Shown here: piece after piece, positions 11,119 through 22,540 of the stretch | How the letters are laid out: each line of letters opens with the position of its first letter | How positions within the stretch are numbered: the stretch's first letter is position 1 | Origin: Voacanga thouarsii | Taxonomy: Eukaryota > Streptophyta > Magnoliopsida > Gentianales > Apocynaceae | Assembly (NCBI GenBank): GCA_026120185.1 | Contig: JANUWF010001640.1 | Location: 1-64,000, forward strand | Direction: 5' to 3' | DNA length: 64,000 nt | The notes under the pieces: model-generated | What the model was told of the DNA's origin: nothing | Seen by the model: the letters and a program-made list of their open reading frames with translations, nothing else | The model's database searches: none | Program-made: the position numbers and the translations under genes

Positions 11119-12734
11119 TAAGAAAAAAGTACATTAGCATGCTTAAACACATATATGTTCATTAGAGACTCAAGATTAGTGAAGATGAAGTCGATTAAAT
11201 AAACCTACCTTGAAGGTGTTCTTGAGCCTTCACAAAATTTCTAGTTTTTGATCCAAAAGTGCGAGTTGGATTTTGGAGTTTGATATTAAAAATGGTATGG
11301 ATGGATTCACGGTAGTGTATAGATGAAATCTGGAATTTTTAGAAGAATTTTGAAGTGATTTGGGGAGGTATTAGGTGAAAGGAAGGAGTAGGTGTTCTTG
11401 GTGTGTTATATGTTCTTGAAGGTTGAAGAGAATGGAGAGCTTTGGGATTGGAGGCTGCTGAATTTCTGTAGGTTTAGGGCTGGCCAAATTGTTTGTAGGG
11501 TCTAGTAGATGATTTTCTGGTTTGGAAGGGAAAAGGAAAGGCTAGTTGTTGAAATCCTTGAAGAATATTTTTGGGAAGCAAATTTGGAAACTAAATATAC
11601 AAGAATATTTTTGATTATTGGAGAGCTTTTGGAATGCTACCATGGCCAAATTGTTGAGCAGATTTTTGGCTGGATGAAAGCTGGTTGAAGGAGGCTAAGG
11701 GTGGCAAAGAATAAGGAGTATAATGGTGAAGGGAAGGTCTGGTTGTTTGAGGGATATTTTATGGAAGGTTGTTAAATTATGGTGGCTGGAATTTTGATAA
11801 CTAATCAAGCATGATTGCAGTAATTTTTTTGGCAATCTTTTAGGGCAACCATAATTGGATTTTCGTGCAGAAGGTTAGGGAAGACAATAGAGTTTACTTC
11901 ATGGCTATTTAAGGGAAGTCTGTACAAAAAAATGGAGGAGTTTTCGGCTAGAAAAATCACTGCACAGAATTTCGCAAGGCTGGAATTTTCTGGGCAGTTT
12001 TCGGCTGCCCTTCTCCAGTCGGCTTGCAGGGAGTCTGAAGGTGATTTCATGGCATTCAAGGCTGGTTTCTAGCCTTCTTTATGGAGGAAAAACATGGCTA
12101 AGAGGCTGAACAAAAACTGAAATAAAATAGCTTGGTTTCGGACCTCCAAGGCTGCGATATTGCCCAGGGACTTTTTTGGTTTTGCATAGCTTTTGTGCAG
12201 TCCGAAAATGGCCAGAAACATTCAGGTTTCAAGCTGATCAAAAGGTCCATTTTCTGGCAGTATTTGGGAGGGAATAATGGCTAAGAATTTTGACGCTTTG
12301 AAGGCACAAGAAGTTGGAAAATTTTCAATTCAATGCAGGAAGGAAAATGAACCTAGCTAGAGTGAAGTTTTAGATAGTTCACTTGGGAAATTAATTCACT
12401 TGAAATCCTTCCCCCTCTCCCTTGGTTTTGGTCCATAAGGTGTCTTTCTCTAAGACATTTTGAACCTTCAAAGCCACAGCACATTGCTGGAATTTTTCTA
12501 GAATAAAATTGGCCTGAACAAATTGAACATCCTAATGGATTAAGAAATAGAAAAATTAAGGATCAAGAGGAAATGAATTCCCCTTAGGAATTTTGTGTAG
12601 GGCAAAAGAGTAGGATTAGGATACTCCTATCATGTCTTTCTTTGGACAACATCTTTACCCTACTGCAAAGCACATAAGGCCAAAAATAACACTTCCCAAG
12701 CAAAAATAAAATTTAATCAAGCTAAAGCTCCTAT

Positions 12735-12803
12735 GATGGAATTTAAACCCAAGATCTTAAGAATTAATTTTAAGTCTCTAACCACTAAACCACAACAACT
12801 CTT
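12735..12803 (-). other. tRNA-like segment (A-box/B-box) in A1 3' LTR
   Basis: The minus strand reads GTGGTTTAGTGGTTAGAG, like a Pol III A-box, and about 30 bp further TTGGGTTTAAATTCC, like a decayed B-box. The spacing is tRNA-like. Homologous segments occur in the three other A LTRs that reach this point. It is a tRNA-derived or SINE-head-like relic, not a functional tRNA. Confidence 0.55.
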
Positions 12804-13044
12804 GTTCTTATTTTCCCTGTAAAAATATTTTCCTATTCAATCCGCAAGCTATCTCTCTTTTCCACCTCAAGCAAAAATTACCATTTTGCCATTCTCACTC
12901 AATAATCATAATCAAGCCCTCTAGACCATAAAACACAAATTCAATGCACATAAAATCATATAAAAAATATTTTTAAACATGCAATAAAGTATGATATGCA
13001 TCCTAGCCCCCTCACTCTAAGGTTGGTTTTGACTGGGTTTCACA

Positions 13045-13060
13045 TCCTTCCCTCCTTAGA
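13045..13060 (-). promoter_or_regulatory. Polypurine tract of A1
   Basis: The minus strand has CTAAGGAGGGAAGGA directly before the LTR start TGTGAAACCC. This is the plus-strand priming site and confirms the LTR at 8654-13044 as the 3' LTR. Confidence 0.8.
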
Positions 13061-13074
13061 AGAATTTCGTCCCG

Positions 13075-14035
13075 AAATTCAAGCATACCTCTATTTTAAA
13101 CAGGATACTTCTGCTTAACCCATTTTTCCGACTCCCATGTGGCATCCTGTGTGCCATGGTGCTCCCACTGAATCTTAACCATCGGTATCTATTTGTTCCA
13201 GAGAGTCTTCACACTGCGGTCCAATATTCGCACAGGCTTCTCCATATAGCTCAGGTTTGGCTGCAATACTAACGGTTCATCATTCAATACATGACCGGGA
13301 TCCGCATTATACTTCTTCAATTGTGACATATGGAACACATCATGAATTCCCGTCAACCCATCTGACAGGTCCAATTGGTAAGCTATCGGTCCAATCATTT
13401 CCTTAATCGGAAACGGTCCCAAATATCTCAGATTCAACTTTTCACCCTTCGGATGCTTCAAAATTCCCCTATTCGGCATCAATTTCAAAAATACGCTGTC
13501 CCCAACTTGAAATTCCAATTCTCTCCGCCGGTTGTCCGCATAGCTCTTCTATCGACTCTATGCCGCCTTTAACCTTTCCCTGATCAATTTCACTTTATCC
13601 AGCATTTCTTGGACACATACTTATCTGGTTTTGCTCACATGACCGTCTTCGAACCAACTCTAATATAATAGTACCTGGCATTTGCACCCATACAAAGCCT
13701 CATATGGTGCCATCCCAATTGAAGCTTTATAGCTGTTGTTATATGACAGTTCTGCAAACGGTACACACTCTATCCAGTTATCTCTGAAGTCCAAAACACA
13801 GGCTCTTAGCATATCTTCCAATATCTGTATCACCCTTTCTGACTACCCATCGGCCTGCGGATGTGCTGTCGTACTAAATTTCAGATTCGATCCTATTACT
13901 TCCTAAAACTTTCACCAAAGTCGAGATGTAAATCTCGGGTCTCGGTCTGACACTATGCTTGAAGGCACTCCATGTAGTCGGACTATTTCTCGTACATAAG
14001 TCTGAGCTGGCTTCTCCATCGAGTCCTTCACATTT
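13075..14035 (-). pseudogene. A1 integrase C-terminal half plus chromodomain-like tail
   Basis: Minus-strand reading from 13518 gives FQVGDSVFLKLMP, YLGPFPIKEMIGPIAYQLDL and HDVFHMSQLKKY, the standard integrase C-terminal blocks of chromoviruses. It ends with VKIQWEHHGTQDATWESE (after a stop), resembling the end of a chromodomain. Upstream segments to 14035 hold the catalytic core with several frameshifts and stops. The sequence breaks off at 14035 in the block that follows the first catalytic Asp. Its N-terminal partner lies inverted at 17780 on the other strand. This enzyme would join element DNA to the chromosome; the tail is thought to direct integration to chromatin marks. Confidence 0.82.
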
Positions 14036-14204
14036 TTCTATCAAAATTTTGAATTTATGCAAGTCCATTTTTGAAAGAGAATTTATTCCTTAGCCAAAAT
14101 TTACATCCGATTTTTGTTTACATCTATTTGACTGTGAATGCATGTGCAACTAAAATGATTTGAACCTTAAATGCATACATTTATCATTTGGGGTGTGGTT
14201 TAGA

Positions 14205-15263
14205 ATGGCACCTAAGCATCGTGCAACTTCAGCAGGTGGAAGGGTTTTGGAAGTCGATCAAGGGTTACCGGGAGTAGAAACAGCCCAGATGCAAGCACCT
14301 AACAGGGGTGAAGGGAATAGTCCGAATATGGGATCGGGGTCTGAAGTTCCAGTTGATGTGACCATGGGCTAGGAATTCAGTAAGATGGCCGAGATTTTGC
14401 AGTCGATGACTGAGCGACGGAACCCAAGGGGTAAAGATGAGGCCTTAGAGTGGTTCCTGAAGTTTCAATCGCCCGTTTTCATGGGCGAAGCTGAACAAGA
14501 TCAGAAGGCCGAACAATGGGTTAAGCAAATAAAGGATATATTCGCAACGCTCCAGTACACTGAGGAGCGGATGGTTAAGTTTGCAACTTTCCGGTTGAGA
14601 GGACCAGCTCGGGCATGGTGGCAGCAGGTCTAAGACGACTGGGAGATGGACTAGCAGGAGTGGATGTGGTCCAACTTCGTTGAAGTCTTCAAGGCTGAGT
14701 ACATCCCACAGTGGATTGTAAAGAAGCGAGAAGAAGAATTCCAGAATCTAAGGCAGGGAAGCATGTCGGTGGCCCAGTACGCTGCCCGGTTCATCCAGTT
14801 GTCCAAATACTGCAAGAGATTGGTAAACACTAAGTAGAATAGGATAAGGAGTTCGTCAAGGGGCTGAGACCGAAGTTGAGGAGAGCATTGGTGCCTGCTC
14901 CACCAACAACCTATTCGGGGGCTGTGGACGCAGCTACTCGAATGGAAAATGGTGGCAAAACCCTTCCAACCACCAAGGCAGTCGCAGGGACACTTCTCAA
15001 GACCGCAACCCCACAAATGCCCCGCCAATCACCAATGGCAGAACCGGGGAAATCAAGCCCGGACAGCACTGGGTGGACCTGCCCCGAATCTTCCATCATG
15101 CAGGCAGTATGGAAGGAAAGGCCACACTGAGAGGAATTGTTGGTCTAAGGGTGGTGAAAGGAAATGCTATCACTGTAGCGACCCGAACCACCTGAGGAAC
15201 ACCTGCCCCAAGTTACACCGAGTCGGGGAAGGAAACCTGGCTCAGAACCCAGGGCCCAACTGA
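14205..15263 (+). pseudogene. A1 gag (capsid/nucleocapsid), inverted and broken
   Basis: The start is the ATG at 14205 (MAPKHRATSAGG), matching the gag start of A3. A retrotransposon gag capsid block follows, with IFATLQYTEERMVKFATFRL and GPARAWW, then SVAQYAARFIQLSKYC. Two CCHC knuckles close it: 15099-15140, whose second Cys is Tyr (CRQYGRKGHTERNC), and 15165-15206, intact (CYHCSDPNHLRNTC). Stops include TAA at 14631, where A3 has CAA. There is a frameshift in the segment from about 14840 to 14950. Gag would form the cytoplasmic particle that packages element RNA. It cannot be made as one protein here. Confidence 0.88.
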
Positions 15264-15351
15264 GCTAACCCCACGAGAGCATTTGGGAGTGGAGCTCCGA
15301 AACCGCAAGTGAAGGAAGGCCAAGGTATTCGCTCTCAACAGAGAGGAAGTT

Positions 15352-15786
15352 AAGGCCGATTCAACGGTGGTAGAAGGTACGTTCACTATTTAAGGACGTT
15401 ACGTTAATGCTTTGATTGATCCTAGCTCTACTCATTCCTATATAAACAAGTTATGTGCATGTTATTTGGGTTGGGATGGAATGGAGCTACCTTTCACTTT
15501 AATGGGGAGCACACCTTTGGGGAAAATGGTGCAAGCGGATCAATATGTGAAAGATTGTAAAATTAATATGGGGAGAGAAAGTCTGGAGGGAGATTTAATA
15601 GTACTGGACATTGAGGATTATGACCTGATTTTGGGGATTGACTGGTTGTCCAAGCATAGGGCTAGAGTGGACTGTAAGAATAAGATGGTCCAGTTCGTCA
15701 GACCGGGTTGTGATGTACTGGAATTTAATGGCAAGTGGGTGAAAGAATGTAAGTATTTGATCGCGGGGCTAAGGCCTAGAAATTGA
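15352..15786 (+). pseudogene. A1 retropepsin-like protease domain
   Basis: The frame from about 15412 reads LIDPSSTHSYINKLCACYLG, then VLDIEDYDLILGIDWLSKHR, the flap and core blocks of the plant Ty3 aspartic protease. The active-site triplet is DPS here and DPG in A3, so the glycine is lost. A one-base deletion near 15767 shifts the frame out of register with the reverse transcriptase. This enzyme would cleave the gag-pol polyprotein inside the particle. Confidence 0.85.
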
Positions 15787-17105
15787 TGATGCAAGGATGT
15801 CAAGGGTACCTGACTTACGTGATAAACAAGCCGAAGGACTAGTGCACTCTGGAGGACATGGAAATAGTGAAGGATTTTCCCGATGTGTTTCCGACGGAGC
15901 TTGATTTTCTACCTCCCAGCCGAGAGGTAGAATTCACCATAGACTTGGTTCTGAGTGCGGAACCAGTATCGCGAACCCCGTACCGGATGGCACAGGCAGA
16001 GTTGAAAGAGCAGTTGGAGGAGTTAGTGAGTCAAGGCTACATCAGACCTAGGACGTCGCCCTGGGGAGCGCCTGTGCTATTTGTGAAGAAGAAGGACGGC
16101 ACTCTGAGGCTATGCATTTACTATCAGGGTTTAAACAATTTGATAGTCAAGAACAAGTATCCCCTACCGTTGATTGACGAGCTATTCGACCAGTTGCAAG
16201 GGTCCAGTTACTACTCCAAGTTAGATCTGAGGCAAGGGTACTACCCAATGCGGATAAGAGAGGAAGATATCCCCAAGATGGCCTTCAACACCAGATATGG
16301 ACATTAAGAGTTTGTGGTGATGCCGTTCGGAGTGACCAATGCTCCAGCAGTATTCATGGACTTGATGCACCGAGTGTTTCGTCCCTATTTGGACAAGTTC
16401 GTAATGGTCTTCATCGACGACATTTTGATCTACTCTAAGAGTCCAGAGGAGCATGCGGAGCATCTGAAGCTCGTATTGGAGAAACTGCGGAAGCACAAGC
16501 TATACGCCAAGTTCAGCAAGTGCAAATTCTAGCTAGACAGTGTGGCATTCCTTGGTCATGCGGTGACCAATGAGGGAATCAAGGTGGACCCGGCAAAGGT
16601 TGAAGCGGTATCAGACTGGAAGCGGCTGGAGAGTATCACTGAGATCCGGAGTTTCTTGGGATTGGCTAGATACTACCGAAGGTATATCAAGGGATTTTCG
16701 ACGCTCGCATCGCCAATGACCTGCCTGTTGAGAAAGGATGTTCCATTTGTATGGAACGAAAAATACGAGAAAAGTTTCCAAGAACTGAAGCAAAGACGGA
16801 TGACAGCACCGGTATTGAGTCTACAGGAGGAAGGGAAACCTTACGCGCTATATACCGATGCTTCGAAAGAAGGACTGGGAGCTGTGTTGATGTTGGACCG
16901 GAAGGGGATCGCTTACGCTTCTCGGAAGCTAAGACCTCATGAAGTGAACTACCCCACTCATGATCTGGAGCTGGCAGCTATAGTGTTCGCCCTAAAGAAA
17001 TGGCAACACTGCCTGTATGGAGCCGAATATGATGTGTTCACTGAGCATAAGAGTCTGAAGTATATCTTCACTCAAAAGGATCTGAACTTGAGGCAGAGAA
17101 GGTAG
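15787..17105 (+). pseudogene. A1 reverse transcriptase and RNase H
   Basis: Reverse transcriptase blocks appear in order: [49 protein letters not shown] (Tyr replacing the usual Asp), [34 protein letters not shown] and the catalytic [10 protein letters not shown] near 16414. The RNase H begins around VPFVW and holds [14 protein letters not shown] and [15 protein letters not shown]. In-frame stops occur at 15777 (TAG for TGG), 15840 (TAG for CAG), 16305 (TAA), 16530 (TAG for TGG) and 17103 (TAG for TGG). The enzyme would copy element RNA into DNA; it is dead here. Confidence 0.92.
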
Positions 17106-17785
17106 ATGGAATTCCTGGAAGAATACCGTTATCTGATCAACTACCATCCCGGGAAGGCCAACGTTGTGGCGGACGCCCTGAGCAGAAAAGTTGGAATGGC
17201 CAGACTTAGAGTGTAAGAAATTCAAGTGGTTCAGGATTTGTTGGACAGAATGGTGGAAGTGCAAGATAAAGGAATTGTCATCAGCAATTTGAAGATGGTG
17301 CCGGATCTGAAGAAGGAAATCATGGAAGCTCTGCAAAGCAACGCCGAGTTTCAACTTTTCAAGGACAAGGAGCTTAAGCGGCCAGGCAGTGAGTTCCGTC
17401 AAGATGAGGCAGGAATTCTACATTTCAGAGATCGGTTGTGTGTACCCGGTGAGCAGCAATTAAAGGACCGAATTTTGGAAGAGGCGCACAAGAGCAAGTA
17501 CGCCATTCATTCGAGGGAAGTCAAGATGTATCAGGACTTGAAGAGAGCCTATTCGTGGCCTGGACTGAAGCGGGATGTGGTGAAGTATGTTTTGACCTAT
17601 CTCACCTGCCAGAAAGTCAAAGCGGAGCACAAGAAGTCAGCGGGACTATTGCAGCCATTGCCAGTACCGGAGTAGAAGTGGGAGGAGATGATTATGGATT
17701 TTGTCACCGGGCTTCCCATGGCAAAGACTCAAAAGGACGCTATATAGGTAGTGGTGGATCGACTGACCAAGTCGGCCTATTTCAC
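17106..17785 (+). pseudogene. A1 integrase N-terminal zinc region and start of core, truncated by inversion
   Basis: The frame from 17226 contains the HHCC region (EEAHKSKYAIH, then WPGLKRDVVKYVLTYLTCQK, where one Cys of the usual C-x2-C is Tyr). It continues to DFVTGLP and VVVDRLTKSAYF with the first catalytic Asp. The sequence then switches to leader DNA at about 17785. Stops at 17214 (TAA for CAA), 17673 and 17745 (TAG for TGG) interrupt it. The remainder of the integrase is at 13075-14035 on the opposite strand. Confidence 0.87.
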
Positions 17786-17865
17786 AGAATTAGAAATCCT
17801 TGACATAAAAGTTCTCGAAAAATAATAAGCAAATAAACATCCAAATTAAAATAACTCCTAGTCCT

Positions 17866-18179
17866 CTAGTCCTCATTAGAATCCTTATCATCAGCCTCAT
17901 ACAACCATCCCCCAGAGTTCTTAGAAAAATCCATCCCAACCCCACTAGCAAATCCCTCCATTGGCTCCTTCCCCGGGCATCTAGAACTCTCTCCGGGCTC
18001 AACTCGGCTGAAAGAAGGAAAGAAAGAAGGCCTAGGTGGAGACTCATAGTCTATCTCCCTCGGGTCATCACTATTCGCTGCTAAGTCCACCTCGGGATTA
18101 GGAGCGTGGGGTTCATGCTCCACTATCATCACCTTATCCTCACTGTCAGAACTTATATCTATCACTGGAATTGGGGGTA
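17866..18179 (-). pseudogene. A1 pre-gag acidic ORF, C-terminal part
   Basis: The minus-strand frame encodes IPVIDISSDSEDKVMIVE and ends in GGWLYEADDKDSNED, closely matching the intact 165-residue ORF of A3 (42474-42971). The reading frame is open over this whole part. It is separated from its N-terminus (22541-22696) by solo LTR A2, which inserted in the codons just before PVIDIS. Function unknown; see the A3 copy. Confidence 0.8.
18175..18179. other. Target site duplication, left copy (A2)
   Basis: GGGTA directly before the LTR start TGTAACACC; the partner GGGTG is at 22541-22545. Confidence 0.8.
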
Positions 18180-20556
18180 TGTAACACCCCACTACCTAGG
18201 CTCGCCAGGGCCGGGGATGTCGCCCCGTCCAAAGGACAAGGGGTCTTTATAACTAGGTTACATAAATAAAAATTATGGAATAAAAATAATACTTGAACTT
18301 AAAATTTATTAATCCCAAAAATAAATCCAATAAATCCACGAATAAATTCAAGAATACCTAAAACAAATCCATAATAACATTCATCCACCCTCATCTTCCC
18401 CGAAACATTACACAAAATAAATTATCAGAAAATCTTCTAAAGCAGGCAATATCAAGCTACTCACCCCCACAGCTGGACCGACCTGAAATCATGGTAAAAA
18501 TGGTGGTGAGACAAAAATCTCAGTAAGTCCGTGTGTGTTTAAGTGTCGGGTGAAAACAGTTCGTGAATGCAAAGTATAAAATTCTTTATAAGAGATCACT
18601 GGCAAGCAATAAACATCCGTCAAAAGCAAGAGTGTTGTTTTGGCTTTTCCAGCCATACATAATTTAGAAAATCAACCACTCAAAAGAAAGGATTACGGGT
18701 TACCATACGTTGGGCCCCATAACCGAATGGTCAGCATGCCACACTTTGTGCATACCACCGGTCAGAATGCCACACTTTGTGCAGACTGATAAAAGTAGGT
18801 GATTGGCCTACTGGGCAAGATACTCCTCCTTCTCTATACCCAAACAACAACCGGGTGTCCATTCCGACAAAACACAGTCACTTGACTGAAAAGAACACTG
18901 CTAGCTCGGACCGGCACGACCTATTGGACTGACGTCCTAGCCGAGAAGGACTCACCCCTCAGAGGTGGCCACCTACTAAGAGACTTACCCTAACCCCTCA
19001 AAGACTAGCCCTAGTAGTCCACCCTTATTGAGTACTCAATGTAACGTATCCCACTTGGGAAAAATGAACAAACACAGTTCCACTTGAACATGGCAATTAA
19101 GGGTTTCCAAAATCTTTGTCAAAAATAGTTTCAGAAAGAGTTCTGAGTTTGAGTAAATTTGCTTATTAAATGTCAAATAACTCATCTAACGGAAATAAAA
19201 CAGGAGACAACCTTCAATTGCCTTTACAAAAATGAGTGTCCATGCACTCTACATTTGGCTTGCCATAATTAAACATTTTTCAACAATCAGCTTTTTATGC
19301 AGGAGCTTACCTGATTCTTGCTCACAATAAAGAGGTCCCCAACAGCTGACCTAACCCCACATGGCAAATACAAATCACAATCAATTTCAACCACAATCCA
19401 CTTCCTCAATTTTAAATCAACAAAACTTGCTATTACCACGATCCTAGTGTCCCTAGCTTAAAGGCCAAACAATAAATAAGTAGGTTTATAGATTGAGCCT
19501 AATATGATATTTAAAATAACTAATGGTTTGGGAAATAAATTCTAAGATGTTGAAAGTTTAAATCTTGCTAAGAAAAATTTAGAGTTTATTTGATCAAGAG
19601 TCCTAAGTAGTTATTAGGGAAAATAATGAGTTATTAATAATTTAGTTGTTAGAAAATAACTAATAACCAAAGTTAGTTGAAAATGAATTTTAATGAGTCT
19701 TGTTTGAAAAATAATAAATAAGTTTTAATAGGCTTTGATTAAAAGATAATAATTAAATTTATAATAATAAGTATTTTATTAATTATAATTATTTCCATAA
19801 AAGGCTTTAGTTGATTTCATTATTTTATAAAATATTATATATTTTATTTTTCTATTAAAAATATTATTTATTTGACTAAATTATCCTTTATATAAATATA
19901 ATATTTCAAATCCACCATTCCTAGGGTTTTTCGAAATCACTAGCAAAATTATATTATTAAATATTTTATTCATGAAATAAAAATTTGCTTAGGGACAACT
20001 AGATCATGATTCGATGGTTATTCATAATCATGAACATATACAACCCTTCAACTCATCAAATCATCCAAATCATGCATACAAGCATAGATCACAATTTATC
20101 AAGACATGATCTAACCCCTACTAGCATAAATATGATCATAGCTTCAAAAATCCAATATGAATATAAATCCTATTCATCAAAGGTAGCATAATTTCTAGCA
20201 TACTTCATCACAAATACCTCCTATGACAAGCATCAAACCTCAAATAATCATACTATCAACCAAGATAATCCTTCCATGCATAAATCCCATCTCCTTCACA
20301 ATCATACATATATTCATGCTTCAATCTCAACAATACATACTCAAACCCTATCATAATCCACCTTCTAACAACAACATCCTAGAGACATGAATCTAGAATT
20401 TAAAAGAAAGATTGAAGGCACTTACCTGGTTGATGAATGCTTTGAAGGAGTTTAGAGTGGATCTCAACTCCTAGATGCCTAAATTTGTCCAAGGAAGATG
20501 GAGATAGCATGACCATGGAAGATGAAGCTATCCGGCCAAGAGGGAGAGTTTTGGCC

Positions 20557-20558
<2 letters not shown>

Positions 20559-20596
<38 letters not shown>
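20559..20596. repeat. (GA)19 microsatellite in A2
   Basis: Uninterrupted GA tract at the same LTR position as those at 11046, 25194, 35612, 45456 and 61395. Confidence 0.93.
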
Positions 20597-20602
<6 letters not shown>

Positions 20603-22221
20603 CCATTAGCATGTTTATTCACATATATTCTCACTTAAGATCAAAATTGGAGAAGGTGAAGTTGTTAGAACAATCCTACCTTGAAGGTGTTCTTGAACCT
20701 TCACAAAATTTTCTGATTTTGATCCGAAATAGCGAGTTGATTTGTGGAGTTTGATGTTAAGAATGGTGTTGATGGACTCACGACAGTGAGTAGGTCAAAT
20801 CTGGAGATTTTAGAGGAGGTTTGAAGTGGTTTGGAGGGGTATTAGATGAAAGGAATAAGTAGGTGTTCTTGGTGTAGTGTGTGTGTTCTTGAAGGTTGAA
20901 GGAATTTGAGAGATTGTGTTGTGCAGCTGCCGAAATTCTGAGAGAATTAGGGCTACCGAATTTTCTGTAGTGTTTAGGAGGTTGGTTCTCTGATTTGGAA
21001 GGGAAAAGGAAAGGCTAGTTGGTAAAATCCTTGAAGAATATTTTTAGGAAGTAAATTTGGAAACTAAATATCCTAGAATATCGTGATTGTTGGAGAGCTT
21101 TGGAAGTTTGCCATGGCCGACTGCTTTGAGCAGAATTTCAGTGGAATTAATGCTGGTTTAAGGAAACTTATGGTGGCTGAAAATAGGGAGCATAATGGTG
21201 AAGAAGAAGTCTGGTTATTTGAGGGATACATTATGGAAAGTTGCTACACTATGGTGGCTGGAATTTTGGAAATATATCAAGCATAATTGCAGAGATTTGT
21301 TGGAGAGATTTTCGGGCAGCCATGTCTGAATTTCGTGTAGAAGCTTAAGGGGAATAATGGAGCTCTATTACTGAAGGTTGAAAGAAGGTTTATGCAGAAC
21401 AATGATGGTGTTTCGGCTGGAGGAAGATTAGGAAACAAAGCTGGACAATTGGACTGTACAGAATTTCGCTAGGCTGGAATTTCTGGACAGCTTTTCGGCT
21501 GCCATTTTCCAGCCATCTTGCAACGAGTTTGAAGGGGAATTCTAGGGGTGTTCAAGGCTGGTTTCCAGCCTTCTTCATGGAGGAAAAACTTCGCTAAAGT
21601 GCTCAACAAAATCTGGAAGAAAACAGCTTGGTTTTGGACTCTCAAAGTTGCGATTTGTACAGGAATTTTTTCCTGATTTTGCTCCAGCTTTGAGCAGTCC
21701 GGAAATGGCTAAAGAATTCAGGTTGCAAGCTGATCCAAAAGACCATTTTTCTGGCAGATTTTGGGAGGGAGTGCTAGCTAAGAAACTCGACACCTTAAAG
21801 GTACAATAAGCTGGAAAATTTCAGTTCATTCTAAGAAGGAAGATGAACTAGCTAGAGTGAATTTTCAGCAAGCTCACTAGAGGAATTTTTCCTCTTGGAA
21901 ACTCCCACAACTCTTCCACATTTTTAGGCCATAAGAAGTATTTTACTAAGACATTTTGATCCTACAAGGCCACAGCACTTTACTGAAATTTCTGGAAAGA
22001 AAATGACTAGAACAACTTGATCACACTAATGAGTTTAGAACTAAGGAAAAATCAAAGATCAAGGAAAAATGAATTCCTCTTAGGAAATTCTAGTAGGGCA
22101 AGGGAGTAGAATGAGAATGCTCCTAACACGTCTCTCTTAGGACATCATCACTACCCTATTCTAGGAACTTAAGGCCGAAATTATTACTTCCCAAGAAAAA
22201 ATAAAATTTAACCAAGCTAAA

Positions 22222-22299
22222 GCTCCTATGATGGAATTTGAACCCAAGACCTCAAGAATTAATTTCCAAAGCTCTAACCACTACACCACAACAACTCTT
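22222..22299 (-). other. tRNA-like segment (A-box/B-box) in A2 LTR
   Basis: This is the clearest of the four copies. The minus strand reads GTGGTGTAGTGGTTAGAGC (A-box-like), then about 33 bp later GGGTTCAAATTCC (B-box-like; consensus GGTTCRANTCC). TGGG and TCCA around the B-box can pair like a T-stem. The A-to-B spacing matches tRNA genes. No full cloverleaf or intact acceptor stem is evident. Confidence 0.62.
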
Positions 22300-22540
22300 G
22301 TTGTTATTTTCACTAGCAACTTATTTCCTATTCAATCCTCAAGCTATCTCTCTATTTTCACCTCAGGCAAAAATTACCATTTTGCCCTTCTCACTTAATA
22401 TTCACCAACAAGCCTCCAAGACATTAAAACTCAAATCCAAGGCACATAAAATCAAATAAAAATATATTTAATCATGCAATAAAGTATGTTATGCATCCCA
22501 ACCCCCTTACTTTAAGGTTGGTTTTGACTGGGGTTTCACA

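Larger units (their letters stand above)
8654..13044 (-). mobile_element. A1 3' LTR (about 4.4 kb)
   Basis: On the plus strand it runs from TGTAACACCCCGCTATC to GACTGGGTTTCACA, the same ends as the other A LTRs, so on the element strand it starts TGTGAAACCC and ends GGGGTGTTACA. It contains (CA)n at 10271-10303, (GA)n at 11046-11115 and a tRNA-like segment near 12735-12803. No coding sequence is evident. The TATAAAG-like motif conserved in sister copies reads TTAAAAAG here. Confidence 0.88.
14036..17785 (+). other. Inverted 3.75-kb gag-pol segment inside A1
   Basis: The integrase is split between two strands: its downstream half ends at 14035 (minus) and its upstream half ends near 17784 (plus). 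Likewise the untranslated leader is split. Its gag-proximal part, with TTTATGCAAGTCCATTTTTG, starts near 14041 on the plus strand. Its LTR-proximal part starts with GAATTAGAAATCC at 17787 in the opposite sense. In A3 both regions are continuous (leader near 42340-42420, integrase near 38580-38650). One inversion explains both junctions. Confidence 0.85.
18180..22540 (-). mobile_element. Solo LTR A2 of family A with target duplication
   Basis: It has complete LTR ends (TGTAACACCCCACTACC to GGGGTTTCACA on the plus strand, 4361 bp) and no PPT or PBS of its own. Flanks are GGGTA (18175-18179) and GGGTG (22541-22545), a 5-bp target duplication with one later change. Removing it restores a continuous pre-gag frame through the A1 copy. 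Solo LTRs arise by recombination between the two LTRs of one element. It carries (GA)19 at 20559-20596 and the tRNA-like segment. Confidence 0.9.

Noticed and set aside
10956..11165. Long Ser/Leu or Glu/Arg frames on both strands
   Set aside because: They are translations of the (GA)n microsatellite; the same happens at 20400-20754, 25034-25261 and 35416-35676.
16992..17402. 136-codon antisense frame over RNase H
   Set aside because: It is a shadow of the plus-strand RNase H/integrase; the same holds for 14651-15028, 16221-16496, 38013-38441 and 40968-41303.
22222..22299. Functional tRNA gene
   Set aside because: A- and B-box-like blocks are present but no complete acceptor or anticodon stem can be drawn and the four copies differ in the anticodon region.
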